Source: Ananas comosus (Eukaryota; Streptophyta; Magnoliopsida; Poales; Bromeliaceae). Taken from it: 64,000 nucleotides of DNA. This document shows positions 48,901 to 62,162 of this stretch, piece by piece. The position numbers were made by a program, and so were the translations under genes. The notes beneath the pieces were generated by a model. The model ran no database searches and was not told the DNA's origin. It was given only the letters and a program-made list of their open reading frames with translations. The DNA lies in contig NC_033642.1 of assembly GCF_001540865.1 (NCBI RefSeq), positions 467,450-531,449 of the forward strand, given 5' to 3'. Position 1 is the stretch's first letter. Every line of letters begins with the position of its first letter.

Positions 48901-51900
48901 GAGATGCAAATCACAAGCAGATAATGGATAATGCAGAAATCCAAAATATAAAGCTGATTCTTGGTTTACAACATGGAAAGCAGTACGACAGCACAAAAGG
49001 TCTACGATATGGTCATCTTATGATTATGACTGATCAGGTCTGAAGGAAAAGACATAGTTCTTTGCATCTCTTTTCAGTTCTTCAAAGATACTACTTATTT
49101 GTATTGGGGAAAAAAATGCATAGTATACTGATTGAGCTATTGATCTTCTGGTGCCAGGATCATGATGGTTCCCACATAAAAGGGCTCCTAATTAACTTCG
49201 TCCATTCATTTTGGCCTTCCCTGCTCAAGATCCCCTCTTTCATGGTTGAGTTCATTACTCCTATTGTTAAGGTAGGCCTTGCTCTGAAAACTCCTAAAGA
49301 TAAATGTCATATCTAAATACTGATCAAGTCATGTATTTCTCTTTACAGGCAACTCATAACAGAAACAAAACTGTCTTATCGTTCTACTCGATGCCTGAGT
49401 ATGAAGCATGGAAGGAAAGTCTGGGAGGAAGTGCAAATGGTTGGTCTATTAAGTACTATAAGGTCTGCTTTTTCATACTTATTTGTACATAGCTTTGGCC
49501 TGAAAATTTGAAAGGAAATTGAACATTTTTTACCTTTATTGTTATATGCTTCTCAGGGGTTGGGAACAAGCACATCGAAAGAAGGAAAGGAGTACTTCCA
49601 AGATATTGACAAGCACAAGAAAGACTTTGTGTGGGTCGATGAACAAGATGGAGATGCTATTGATTTAGCATTTAGCAAGAAAAAGATTGAGGCAAGGAAA
49701 AACTGGCTCCGCCAATTTGAGGTGAATGGCTAACAAATTCCATACATAATGTGCAGATTAAGTATTTATTTTAAAGTTTCCATTTGAACATCTTGATGAA
49801 CTTTTGCAGCCGGGGACTTATCTTGATCAGAGGATGAAGAAAATCAAATACAGTGATTTTGTGAACAAAGAACTTATACTATTTTCCATGGCTGATTTGC
49901 AACGGTCAATACCATCAATGGTTGATGGCCTCAAACCAGGCCAGAGAAAGATTTTGTTTTGCTCATTCAAGCGGAACTTTGTGAAGGAGGCTAAGGTGAG
50001 TCAAAAAACAGCTCTAGTAGTTTTGAACTACTAAGTATGTTTATGTTACAAATTACAATATCATTTTTTTTTTTCTGTCATACAGGTTGCCCAGTTCTCT
50101 GGTTATGTTTCCGAGCATTCAGCATACCACCACGGTGAGCAGAGTCTTGCTAGTACCATTATTGGAATGGCTCAAGATTTTGTGGGCAGCAACAACATAA
50201 ACCTTCTGCAGCCTAACGGACAGTTTGGCACCAGAAACCAGGTGACTGGAGTAAAATGGTGTGATTTTTGTTATGTTTTTTGGATGTTTACTTTAGTAGA
50301 GATACTGATATCTTTTTAATTTAGGGAGGAAAAGATCACGCTAGTGCAAGGTATATCTGCACTAGCCTTTCACCCCTAACTCGGTTCTTGTTCCCAAAGG
50401 ACGATGATATTCTTCTTGATTACTTGAATGAAGATGGCCAGTCGATTGAACCCACTTGGTATTGATGTTAAAACCTTTTTCTTGTTATTTTAACATCATA
50501 TAATTGGTCAAAGCTCCTTAAACAACCATGATACTTTTCCAAATTCTTCAGGTATATTCCCATTATACCTATGGTTCTAATCAATGGAAGTGAAGGGATT
50601 GGTACAGGATGGAGCTCTTTCGTTCCTAACTACAACCCTAGGGACATAATCGCTAATGTGAGAAGGTTGTTAAATGATGAACCAATGCAGCCCATGGACC
50701 CATGGTATAGGGGATTCAAGGTTGGTCACATCATGTACTATTCTTTGACTGAGCCTATCTACTTCTACAAATATATGTATGCCCAACTATGAGTTGTTTC
50801 CAGGGTCTCATAGAGAAATCAGCTACAAAGGAAGCTGGTGTGACTTACACCATTACTGGTATTATAGAGGAAGTTGACAACACAACACTGAGGATCATGG
50901 AGCTTCCTGTTCGCAGATGGACCCAGGATTATAAGGAATTTCTCGAGGCCCTAATGACTGGCAATGATAAAGTCAAGGAACCATTCATAAAGGTATTTGT
51001 CCGAGATTCATAAATTATTTGTAGCATTTATTTACCTTCAACAGGATTATCTGATTCTAGTATTAATCTACAGGATTATCGAGAGCACAATGATGATACA
51101 ACAGTGCACTTCGAGGTTACGTTAACAGAGGAAAACTTGAATATTGCCTTACAAGAAGGTCTTGAGAAGAAATTTAAGCTCACTACCACAATTGGAACTA
51201 CTAACATGCACCTATTTGATTCCAATGGTGTTATCAAGAAATATGATACCCCAGAGCAGAGTAAGTTTTTCTAATATGCGCTCATTTGAAACACAGTTTT
51301 GTTTAATTGTTATCTTTTCTGATAAATTTTCTTTGCAGTTCTTGAGGATTTTTTCCATCTAAGGCTTGAGTTTTATGAGAAACGAAAGGTTGGTGCTTCT
51401 GGAAATAGTTTTTATGAGGCTTGAATAAGTATTACAAAGTGAGAGAAAACTTACTGATCTCATGTTTTCTTATGCAGAAAGTACTCTTAGACAATCTTGA
51501 GATGGATTTACTAAAGCTGGATAACAAAGTGAGATTCATACTTGGTGTAGTCCGAGGTGAAATTATAGTTAATAATAGGAAGAGAGCAGAACTATTCATT
51601 GAGCTGCACCAGAAAGGCTTCACTCCTTTCCCTAAGAAATCGAAGGGCATCGATGTTGCCATCGTGGGGGCCACCACTGAAGAAGAAGAAAATGAAGAGA
51701 GTCCAGAAATGGGGAAAGGCGGAGTGAGAGCTAGTGATTATGAATATTTGCTCTCCATGGCCATCGGTACATTGACACTGGAAAAGGTCCAGGAGCTATG
51801 TGGAGAAAGAGACAAGTTGGAGAGTGAGGTTGAGGAATTGAGAAAGGCCACGCCGAGGTCTTTGTGGTTGAAAGATCTTGATGCTCTTGAAAGAGAGCTA

Positions 51901-53401
51901 GAAGTAAGTAACACTGTGGCTTCAATAATTATCTATCAAAGGTGCAGCTTTTTATAAAACACACTAACTTTGAAGGATGTATTAGAGTAAGATTTCTGCA
52001 AGAGTACTTCTGTAAGTATGAGAGTATGTGCGTAACAAATAGAATTCCTTGAGGGCTTGCATATAAATTTAGATTTTGAAAAGATATACACACAAATATG
52101 TAATTTTGTAATTCCAATGTTTTAAGGGTATATATCTGCCATACTTTGCTAGATATATGCTTATACACATCTTGAATTAGGAGCAAGAAAGAAAAGATGC
52201 TGAAGCTGATGGGGCAAGGCGAGCGATGAGAGCCAAGAACATTGGAGCTGCTGCAGCCTCCAAACAAGGAGCAAAGAAACCAAGAAAGAACACTGCAAAT
52301 AAAGCCTCTACAACAACATTAGAGGATACTTCAAATGGTATTTCTATTATTCTTTCGCTCTAAAAATTATCGTTCTCAAGTGGTTTTCTTCTTAGTAATT
52401 TAATGCAGAGCCTATTCCTGCAGGCAATATTCCTGAGCCATCATAACCAAAACCAAGAGGGCCACCAAAGAAAGCACCTGCTAAGGTTTGCTTTGCTTGA
52501 TTAATCCATATTTCTCCATCAATTATTAGCTCTTTATTCTCTGTTTTTGAGTAACTTTTATTTCATATGTATAGTCTAAGGCAGTTGAGAGTGATGATGA
52601 GGATGAAGTACTCGAGTTAAAAGAGCGTCTGGCCGCTTATAACCTCAATTCTTCTCCCGATCATTCTGGTAATTTTAAATGATTACACTTTTCCAATTAT
52701 CATATTGGTAGATCAAATTACTTCTTTCATGGCTCTTTTATATATATTTGGCTAACGCTTAATTTATTTTTACAGCTATGGAGATCGAAGGCCTGGTAAG
52801 TCAAGTAGAACCAGAGAAAGAACCAAGCAAAGGAGCTGCTGCAAGAAAAGCACCAGCAGCCATAACACATCTTTCCGATGAAGATGGTGATGATGATCAG
52901 ATGCCAACAATTCTTGAAGGCAATGATGATGATGATGATGATGATGAGTTTGAGCTATTGGAAGAAGCAGCACCCAAAGAGAAGAAACCAGCTAGAGGGA
53001 GAAAGCCAGCTGATGATAAGCTGAAAGCTGCGGTGGGCACAAGAAAAAGGGGGCCAGCACAAAACAAGCCTGCTCTAACTCAGAAGCTGATCACACAAGT
53101 GCTTACGCCTTCAGAAAAAGCCAAGATAGCTTCCCCAAAGAAGAAGGTGAGAAAAACGAGAGCTTCTCCCTTCAATAAGAAGAGTGGTACGTTATTGGGC
53201 AATAGGATCCTTAGTTCTTCTGTGAGCAGTGAAGATTCTGGTGGACATGCTTCTGAGGGCAGTCCAGCAGAAGTCGTTGCTCTAGTGAACCGACCTAAGA
53301 GAAATAACATACAAAGAGCGGTTTACATAGATAGCGATTCTGAAGGGGAAGAAGAGCAACCTATTACTGATGATTCAGATTTTGCAGAGGATGAAGATTA
53401 A
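45907..53401 (+). CDS. TOP2: DNA topoisomerase II, with an in-frame stop in the C-terminal region
   Basis: Twenty-one exons: 45907-46479, 47658-47950, 48038-48104, 48184-48454, 48548-48747, 48828-49037, 49158-49271, 49349-49462, 49557-49721, 49810-49995, 50086-50241, 50325-50458, 50552-50720, 50804-50992, 51074-51260, 51339-51388, 51478-51903, 52181-52337, 52409-52485, 52575-52668, 52776-53401. All are GT-AG and in phase. The ATP-driven enzyme passes one duplex through a transient break in another. Intact sites: GHKL ATPase ([21 protein letters not shown]), QTK loop (SQTKETLT), TOPRIM (EGDSAKAL at 460, acidic triad DQDHDG at 537-541), and catalytic Tyr793 in [11 protein letters not shown]. 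Exon 19 has TAA at 52444-52446, giving 1232 residues; reading past it gives 1485 codons, the normal plant size (about 1470). The downstream frame stays open, with acidic and basic tracts to the stop at 53399. Using a weak acceptor AG at 52458-52459 would bypass the TAA in frame. Confidence 0.93.
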
Positions 53402-53700
53402 TATCTCTTTGGTCGAAATGAGGCTAGTAGTGAGTGTAACCACTAAGAAAATTGGCTAGTGTTGTTTGTAAAAGTTAACTTCTCGCGCTTAGTAGTAAGT
53501 ATTGCCAGTGCTAACGAAACTTTGATCATCTTCTTCTTTTGATGTATTGAGGTAGCAGAAGACAAAGTTGATGTCCCAATTCTCTTTCACTTTGAAGAAT
53601 AGTTTCCTCAACTCTATTATCTTTTACGATGATTATCACTCATTCGTTTTAGTTAAAACTGTACTGCTGCATATATATTTATATTATTCTTCCATCGTAT

Positions 53701-56021
53701 GCCCAGCCCACTCATCTACCGTACTTGTTTGGCTTAACAGTTAGAACAGTTTATTTTCCTAAGTTATCTCTCTTGCTTTTGAAAGGGCAAGAAATTGAAT
53801 GATTTTGGTGAAAAAGCTGCTTTCAAAAACAAGCTCATGATCCTTTTTTTTTTTTTAATAGTTTTATTTTATTTTTTCAGATGTCATTAATCTAAATACT
53901 TTATTGTCACTAGGTATATTGTTATTAGCCCTAAAATTTTCGATCCATATTTACATCAAAATCTCATATTAAAACTTGTGGAGTTGGGGACACCACCTCC
54001 AATCTTTTTGGTGTACTTTTCATTTAAAAAGTTGTCCCGATACTTTAACAAATGTCTAAATTATTTTATTTTAATCAAAATATGATTTAACATGCTATGT
54101 TATCACAAAAAATTAGTATTGTTTTAAACGTTCAAGATCTTGTGAGTACGCAAATGAAAAGCATAGGAAGCAACATGAAATATTCGTATAATATAGGGAC
54201 TATTCACATATTTTTCCTGCGGTCCATATTCCATAAAGAGACAGAAAACTTTTGAGGGGCCTTCTTGCAAAATTACCTGAACCACATGGTTCACATCTAA
54301 ACCCTACCGAACCCTAACTGCAACCTCTGCTTCTTCCCCGGCCCTCTCCTTCGCCGTCCCTCCCCGTCGCCGCCCCCGCAAGTGCTCTCTCTTTCTCTCT
54401 CTCTCTCTCTCTCATAGGTACTTTTCCAATCCTTTTTCCCTCACTCATCGCCTCATTTGAGAGATATAATGAAATATGTATAGTAAATTATTTCTTTACT
54501 TGCGAAAGAGGAGTTATATGTTAATTGCACGACGTGATAATGTTATGCTATTGTACTATTAGGTTTGGGGATTTGTATTGGTTTGCTCGTGCTCTCCTGC
54601 TTCTCTGTAGTTGGCTTTTTATCGTTATCCAGTGTTAATGAGTTTCGATTCCATGTTGTTGTTATTGTTGTTATTATTGCTTTGGTTTAGACATATACTT
54701 GGCTACATACTTGAGCATTTCGATCAAGTAGCATATGAACATGTTTGTGAGCTTATTGCGGATTGAATGGGTTTAATTTGTATCTGTTTGACACCCTACT
54801 GTGAAAATTCTTACCTGTTGTCCATGGTACTGCAATTTTTGTCAACTCACTACATCTAGAGAAATGCTTCCTAAGCCGAACTTCAATGAACTTAATTTAG
54901 AGTCAATTCACTGTATCTAGCTAGTTACATTATTGGATTGCATTGAAAAGCATGTTAATTATCATTTATATTATGTGTCTTGGACCACGGTCATTCTTTC
55001 AAGGTGCAGCAAAAAAAAAAAGAAGTTAGTGTAATAATCTGTGTAAGTACAGGCATAAATATTAGCATTCCTATCAACAATCAATTGTAAAATGGTGAAT
55101 ACAACGAATTTCTTAGCCAAACGTATTGTATAACTGTGGTTGCCATTGTTGATCTTTTGAACATTGAATATGTAGCTTAATCTTTTGCTATGAAAATTAG
55201 CTTTCCTTTTTTTGTGTGTGTGTGGGGGGAGATAAATTTTTAGTTTTGTCTGCATTTGTCTTAAACTTAATTTCTTGTTTTGTCCCTCTGTTTTTCCGCT
55301 TCTTTTTTTCACCCCCCCTTTGCTCTGTTAGGAATCAGAAAATGCCGTTGGGATTGATCATAGGATTAGGTAAGGCAATGCGTAGGAAGCGAACGTCGTC
55401 ACTTAATATATTATCTTCAAAAAGAGGGCCTTGAGATTATTATAAGGGGAAAAACTGCAAGCCTACCGGTTTCCACACTCGCAAAGGTTCCGTCTACCCT
55501 ACTAATTTTCACTGATTACAGTGTCACTGTTTTCATCTTTTGTTGTCATGATTTACTATTATGGGAATTTCTGATTAATTGAATTCGAGACTGCGGAAAA
55601 ATTTCTTAGCCAGATCATTTATTTGCTGGTGGATCATGATATTATTTTATGTAAAGTGGATCGTGCTATTATTTTATATACAGTGTTAGCAAACGTCCAT
55701 TGAAACTGTTGGTAATTAGATTTAAGATTCCTTTTAGGGCTCGCTTGGATTATGGTTTGTAGTATTCCTGTAACCCTCCATATTTTCTATTGAAAATGTT
55801 CAAATCATTACCATTGAACTAAAGTTAGTAATTGTAAAAGGTGTTAGTGTAGTAGTGGAATCATTATAGATTCTTAGGTGGTATGAATACTAGATTATTA
55901 TTGGTTAGAAGATATTCTCAATTCAATTGTTGATGGGAATCATTAATAGTCCCTTAATAAGGATATACTAGTACTCAGCAACCTCCCAATCCAATTGGCT
56001 TGATAAGTTAGCTACAAATTT
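53701..56021 (+). repeat. Tandem duplication, unit 1 (2.3 kb)
   Basis: Begins GCCCAGCCCACTCATCTACC and is repeated, nearly identical, from 56022 to about 58332, with the junction inside the shared word TTTGCC. It carries a telo-box promoter region (AAACCCTACCGAACCCTAAC near 54299), a 5' UTR intron and exon 1 of mL41. There is no N at the junction. Confidence 0.9.
55342..55486 (+). pseudogene. mL41 exon 1 duplicate with a nonsense codon
   Basis: A copy of the functional exon at 57650-57794. Codon 31 is TGA here and CGA (Arg) in the second copy, a CpG-type transition; codon 11 is Lys instead of Arg. Splice donor and start are intact. Exons 2 and 3 do not follow before the next unit begins, so this copy cannot make the protein by itself. 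Confidence 0.85.
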
Positions 56022-58332
56022 GCCCAGCCCACTCATCTACCGTACTTGTTTGGCTTAACAATTAGAACAGTTTATTTTCCTAAGTAATCACTCTTGCTTT
56101 TGAAAGGGCAAGAAATTGAATGATTTTGGTGAAGAAGCTGCTTTCAAAAACAAGCTCATGATCCTCTTTTTTTTTTTTTAATAGTTTTATTTCATTTTTT
56201 CAGATGTCATTAATCTAAATACTTCATTGTCACTAGGTATATTGTTATTAGCCCTAAAATTTTCGATCCATATTTACTTCAAAATCTCATATTAAAACTT
56301 GTGGAGTTGGGGACACCACCTCCAATCTTTTTGGTGTACTTTTTATTTAAAAAGTTGTCCCAATACTTTAACAAATGTCTAAATTATTTTATTTTAATCA
56401 AAATATGATTTAACATGCTATGTTACCACAAAAAAGTAGTATTGTTTTAAACGTTCAAGATCTTGTGAGTACGCAAATGAAAAGCATAGAAAGCAACATG
56501 AAATATTCGTATAAATAGGGACCATTAACATATTTTTCCTGCGGTCCATATTCCATAAAGAGACAGAAAACTTTTGAGGGGCCTTCCTGCAAAATTACCT
56601 GAACCACATGGTCCACATCTAAACCCTACCGAACCCTAACTGCAACCTCTGCTTCTTCCCCGGCCCTCTCCTTCGCCATCCCTTCCCGTCGCCGCCCCCG
56701 CAAGTGCTCTCTCTCTCTCTCTCATAGGTACTTTTCCTCTCCTTTTTTTCTCACTCATTGCCTCATTTGAGAGATGTAATGAAATATGTATAGTAAATTA
56801 TTTCTTTACTTGCGAAAGAGGAGTTATATGTTAATTGCACGACGTGATAATGTTATGCTATTGTACTATTAGGTTTGGGGATTTGTATTGGTTTGCTCGT
56901 GCTCTCCTGCTTCTCTGTAGTTGGCTTTTTATCGTTATCCAGTGTTAATGAGTTTCGATTCCATGTTGTTGTTATTGTTGTTATTATTGCTTTGGTTTAG
57001 ACATATACTTGGCTACATACTTGAGCATTTCGATCAAGTAGCATATGAACATGTTTGTGAGCTTATTGCGGATTGAATGGGTTTAATTTGTATCTGTTTG
57101 ACACCCTACTGTGAAAATTCTTACCTGTTGTCCATGGTACTGCAATTTTTGTCAACTCACTACATCTAGAGAAATGCTTCCTAAGCCGAATTTCAATGAA
57201 CTTAATTTAGAGTCAATTCACTGTATCTAGCTAGTTACATTATTGGATTGCATTGAAAAGCATGTTAATTATCATTTATATTATGTGTCTTGGACCACGG
57301 TCATTCTTTCAAGGTGCAGCAAAAAAAAAAAAAAGTTAGTGTAATAATCTGTGTAAGTACAGGCATAAATATTAGCATTCCTATCAACAATCAATTGTAA
57401 AATGGTGAATACAACGAATTTCTTAGCCAAGCGTATTGTATAACTGTGGTTGCCATTGTTGATCTTTTGAACTTTGAATATGTAGCTTAATCTTTTGTTA
57501 TGAAAATTAGCTTCCCTTTTTTTTGTGTGTGTGGGGGGAGATAAATTTTTAGTTTTGTCTGCATTTGTCTTAAACTTAATTTCTTGTTTTGTCCCTCTAT
57601 TTTTCCGCTTCTTTTTTTTACCCCCTTTTGCTCTGTTAGGAATCAGAAAATGCCGTTGGGATTGATCATAGGATTAGGTAGGGCAATGCGTAGGAAGCGA
57701 ACGTCGTCACTTAATATATTATCTTCAAAAAGAGGGCCTCGAGATTATTACAAGGGGAAAAACTGCAAGCCTACCGGTTTCCATACTCGCAAAGGTTCTG
57801 TCTACCCTACTAATTTTCACTGATTACAGTGTCACTGTTTTCATCTTTTGTTGTCATGATTTACTATTATGGGAATTTCTGATTAATTGAATTCGAGACT
57901 GCGGAAAAATTTCTTCGCCAGATCATTTATTTGCTGGTGGATCATGATATTATTTTATGTAAAGTGGATCATGCTATTATTTTATGTACAGTGTTAGCAA
58001 ACGTCCATTGAAACTGTTGGTAATTAGATTTAAGATTCCTTTTAGGGCTCGCTTGGATTATGGTTTGTAGTATTCCTGTAACCCTCCATATTTTTTATTG
58101 AAAATGTTCAAATCATTACCATTGAACTAAAGTTAGTAATTGTAAAAGGTGTTAGTGTAGTAGTGGAATCATTATAAATTCTTAGGTGGTATGAATACTA
58201 GATTATTATTGGTTAGAATATATTCTCAATTCAATTGTTGATGGGAATCGTTAATAGTCCCTTAATAAGGATATACTAGTACTCAGCAACCTCCCAATCC
58301 AATTGGCTTGATAAGTTAGCTACAAATTTGCC
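56022..58332 (+). repeat. Tandem duplication, unit 2 (2.3 kb)
   Basis: Second copy of 53701-56021. Differences are scattered single bases and length changes in poly-T and CT runs. It leads into exons 2 and 3 of the functional mL41 gene. Confidence 0.9.
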
Positions 58333-59034
58333 ATTCCAAATATAAAATATACAACACTTTTGGAAATTATGGATTCATTTCAGAGTTTGTTGTCCCTTTT
58401 GAATTGAGAAAGTCCGGACAGGTTTTTTCTTTATTAGAACCATTCTTTTGATATTCTTTGTGATTCCTATAGTCGATCACTGATCTGTTACAGGTGGATA
58501 TGTTGTGATGGATGAAAAGTTGCCACGTTATGTCGTCCCAGATTTGACCGACTTTAAGGTACTAGTTGAAATCCACAGCAGTAGTATCATTCCTTTCTTA
58601 TATCAGTTTTCATGCCAATAATAAATCTTCACTGCGATATTGTAGACTGGTTTTCTTTTTGCCGTTTATTTTGATGTTGTTGATATACTGATTGTTGCAT
58701 AGCTGCCTATCTTGGGGGTACTATATCATTTCTCTCTTCTATCAATTTGCATGCAAACAAGAAATATAAATGGGATCTGTATGACTTGATTTGTCAAAAA
58801 AAAAATATGATCACCTCTGTACGAAATTAACTAAATTTGTGTGCCCTTTTTATTTTTAATAATTAGCACTAGTTTGATTCTTAAAATTCATGTAGTTTTT
58901 TTTTTTTTTTTCATCACTTTTACTGATATATTATTATGTGAAAACTGCCACAGCTGAAGCCGTACGTGTCGCAGTGTGCAAGGGACGTCACCGCATCCTC
59001 CACCACTGCAGAATCCACCGAACCGGCTAAGTAG
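57650..59034 (+). CDS. Mitochondrial large-subunit ribosomal protein mL41
   Basis: Three coding exons: 57650-57794, 58494-58558, 58954-59034, GT-AG and in phase, 96 residues. The protein is the mL41 subunit (yeast MRPL27 family) of the mitochondrial ribosome. Evidence: the basic start MPLGLIIGLGRAMRRKRTSS, then PRDYYKGKNCKPTGFHTRKGG, YVVPDLTDFKLKPYVSQC and a short Ser/Thr tail, close to the Arabidopsis protein as I remember it. A non-coding first exon probably ends at 56727 (AG|GTACTT) and joins 57640. The promoter near 56620-56640 has telo-box words (AAACCCTA, GAACCCTAAC), common in plant ribosomal protein genes. The promoter, leader and exon 1 are duplicated upstream (unit 1), so transcripts could start from either promoter copy. 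Confidence 0.9.
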
Positions 59035-60632
59035 AAGTGTGGTTAATTTTGTGGCACCGATGTCTCGTTTCGCTAGAGAGATTAGAGCTCAGATATTCGA
59101 TTTTGAGAATGTATTCTCCGTTATGGTGGAAAAGGAATATCTTACAGATCTGGGACATAGCGTCTGATGAACTCCGACTCTTTCGTTTTTCTGTAATAAA
59201 TTATTCAAGAAGTTCAAACAACCATTAATTAGACTTGTGAAGGTTAAGAACTGTTAATTAGACTTGCGAATTGTGAAGGTTAAGAACTGTTAATTAGACT
59301 TGTGAAGGTTCTTATGGTCATGTAAAGGCTTTTAGATTAGTGAGTCCACCTTGGGTGCTGTCAAAAGCACATGAATAATACACATATTACCAATTTTTTA
59401 TCCTCCGAATTCATGCAAGCATATCACCATCAAATAGTAAATTCCAGACAGGCAAAAGCTGAAACTTAGAAGCATGCACTGTTCTTTTGAGAGTATTACA
59501 GCCTCATTATAAGATTAGTATACTTATTATCTTTTGCAATTTTCTTTTAAATCCAAATGATTTGTTGCGATTTTCCTTCCAGTAGCTTGGTATATGTTCA
59601 AAGTAGCCATCACCTGCGTTCGAGATCAAATAATCATTATGATCACAACAACAGTGACTTTTTTTTTTTTTTGTAACCAACAATCGAGCCTTTATCACTT
59701 GCGTTAGGACGATTAGTTAGCGGCTTTTAAATTTATCCTTTTAAGTTTACTCTTTTTCATTTAGTGGAATAAGAGAAATTATCTATTATTTATTTAGAGA
59801 TCCATATTTGTTTCCCACGTAGAAAACGGGTATCAAGAAATTGATGCTCGTGTATTTGAACTTTACATGAGCGTATCTGGGAGCTAATCCCAAAAAAAGG
59901 ATTTGATGCATTCTAATGTTTTAGAGAAAACCTGCATGAGAGCCGCCTCTTCGCGGATTAGACCCTCAAAATAAAATTAGTACGACGTTTCCTCTGCCAA
60001 CGGGCAACAGAGAATATATAAATACACACACACATACCTTTTCTCCTTTGAAACCGACCTTCGCCCGTGCGCCGTTCTCCTCCATGTATCGTCGGTTACG
60101 TACCTGACTTACGTACCTGACTCGGCGCAACCCGTCGGTGATGAGATTTCGCTGAGACGAGGACGGCGTCGAGGATGATGGTTTTGATCCGACTCCAAAT
60201 AGTGCAGTTCCAGATAAGAAGTATGAATAAGAAGAGATGAAAGAGAGTCGGGATCTGAGGAAGAGTAAGGAAAGAGTAGATGAGAGAAACAGAGGTGGAG
60301 GGAGATAAAGAAGAAGTTGAGAAAGAAAATCAAATAATATTATTCATTGATTCCATCTAGGTTACATCTGCCTCTTATATTATACTAGTGAATTACCAGC
60401 GCGATGCTGCGGATATAAAATTATTTTTTATAATAAATTATATATTTTTTAATATTTTTATATAGTTTTATAAGTCTAACTATTAATTAAATAAAAAATT
60501 ATATAAAAATAATTATGCGCAAAGTAAATTTATACAATAATTTATTTTATAAAATTTATATGAAAAGAATTTGAGATAAATCTATCAAAATAATTTAAGA
60601 AAACCAATAAAAAAAATTGTAAAAAAAAATAT
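59035..60632. other. mL41 3' flank and intergenic DNA
   Basis: 59035-59977 is the 3' flank, duplicated after the N at 60633. 59978-60632 is unique and shows no gene. GCGCGATGCTGCGG near 60400 is a GC-rich island in AT-rich DNA of the kind seen in degenerate MITEs. A worn tRNA-like SINE head may lie at 59650-59720 on the minus strand. Confidence 0.45.
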
Positions 60633-60633
60633 N
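60633..60633. other. Single N: contig join
   Basis: The sequence jumps from unique DNA to CATTTCTCTCTTCTATCAAT, which also occurs at 58728. Confidence 0.9.
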
Positions 60634-60853
60634 CATTTCTCTCTTCTATCAATTTGCATGCAAACAATAGATATAAATGGGATCTGTATGACTTGATTTG
60701 TCAAAAAAATATGATCACCTCTATACGAAATTAATTAAATTTGTGTGCCCTTTTTATTTTTAATAATTAGAACTAGTTTGATTCTTAAAATTCATCTAGT
60801 TTTTTTTTTTCCATCACTTTTACTGATATATTATTATGTGAAAACTGCCACAG

Positions 60854-60934
60854 CTGAAGCCGTACGTGTCGCAGTGTGCAAGGGACGTCACCGCATCCTC
60901 CACCACTGCGGAATCCACCGAACCAGCTAAGTAG
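60854..60934 (+). pseudogene. Orphan copy of mL41 exon 3
   Basis: An acceptor CACAG and an 81-bp exon ending in TAG, encoding the same 26 residues as 58954-59034 with only silent changes. No exons 1-2 lie in this contig. It is probably the allele of exon 3. Confidence 0.8.
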
Positions 60935-61721
60935 AAGTGTGGTTAATTTTGTGGCACCGATGCCTCGTTTCGCTAGAGAGATTAGAGCTCATATATTCGA
61001 TTTTGAGAATGTATTCTCTGTTATGGCGGAAACGGAATATCTTACACGTCTGGGACATAGCATCTGATGAACTCCGACTCTGTTGTTTTTCTGTAATAAA
61101 TTATTCAAGTTCAAACAACCGTCAATTAGACTTGTGAAGGTTAACAATTGTTAATTAGACTTGTGAAGGTTCTTATGGTCACGTAAAGGCTTTCAGATTA
61201 GTGAGTCCACATTGGGTGCTATCAAAAGCTCATGAATAATACATATTACCAATTTTTTATCCTCTGAATTCATGCAAGTATATCCACCATCAAATAGTAA
61301 ATTCTAGACAGGCAAAAGCTAAAAGTTAGAAGCATGCACTGTTCATGTTCTTTTGAGAGTATTACAGCCTCATTATAAGATTAGTATACTTATTTATCTT
61401 TTGCAATTTTCTTTTAGTAGGTTGCTGGGGAATTCTTAGTACAAAGGCTCTTCAATGTAGAATGCAAATATTTGTTTTGCCGCCTGGGCTTGAGAATTTT
61501 CAATCACGACAGAATAATCTTCTTAAATCCAAATGATTTGTTCTGATTTTCCTTCCAGTAGCTTGGTATATGTTCAAAGTAACGATCACCTACGTTGGAG
61601 ATCAAATATAATCATTATGATCACAGCGTCAGTGATTTTTTTTTTTTTTTTTTAACTAAGAATTAAGTCTTTGCCACTTGCGGCAGGACCATCGGTTAAC
61701 AACTTTTAAATTTATCCTTTA

Positions 61722-62162
61722 GCCACCGTTTGGTTCGGGATTAAGAAAAAGTAGCTATTCCAGGGATAGGATTAAGTTCAGGGTTAAAATGGTGTTAAAA
61801 TTTTTTTGTATTTGGTTGGAGGTTGGAGTTAGTCTAGGATAGTGAAAAAAAGTGTTTGGTTGGAGTAGGTGGGATAAGAAGATAATGATTGATAAAGAAG
61901 AAAAAGGTAAGGACTCGGGATGCGTGCGGGGTTAAAGTTGGGAGGGGGAGTGGGGTTAATGATTGATAAAGAAGAAAAATGTGAGGGCTCGGAATGCGTG
62001 CGGAGTTAAAGTTGGGAGGGGGAGTGGGGTTAGTAAACCCCACTAACCCGGTTTGGGGTGGGGTTTACTAACCCCACCCCTTAAGAATGGTGTTTGAGTA
62101 TAAATTGGGGGTTAAGGGGTTATTCCATTCCTTAACCCCCAAGGCCCCAACCAAACGGTGGC
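61722..62162. mobile_element. Tourist MITE, 441 bp, insertion-polymorphic
   Basis: Terminal inverted repeats GCCACCGTTTGGTT and AACCAAACGGTGGC, flanked by TTA (61719-61721, 62163-62165). The corresponding position in the other copy (about 59740, ATCCTTTTAAGTTTACTC) has no element, so the empty site is visible in the same window. The interior is tandemly repetitive, with two copies of a GATTGATAAAGAAGAAAAA unit of about 75 bp. Confidence 0.88.
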
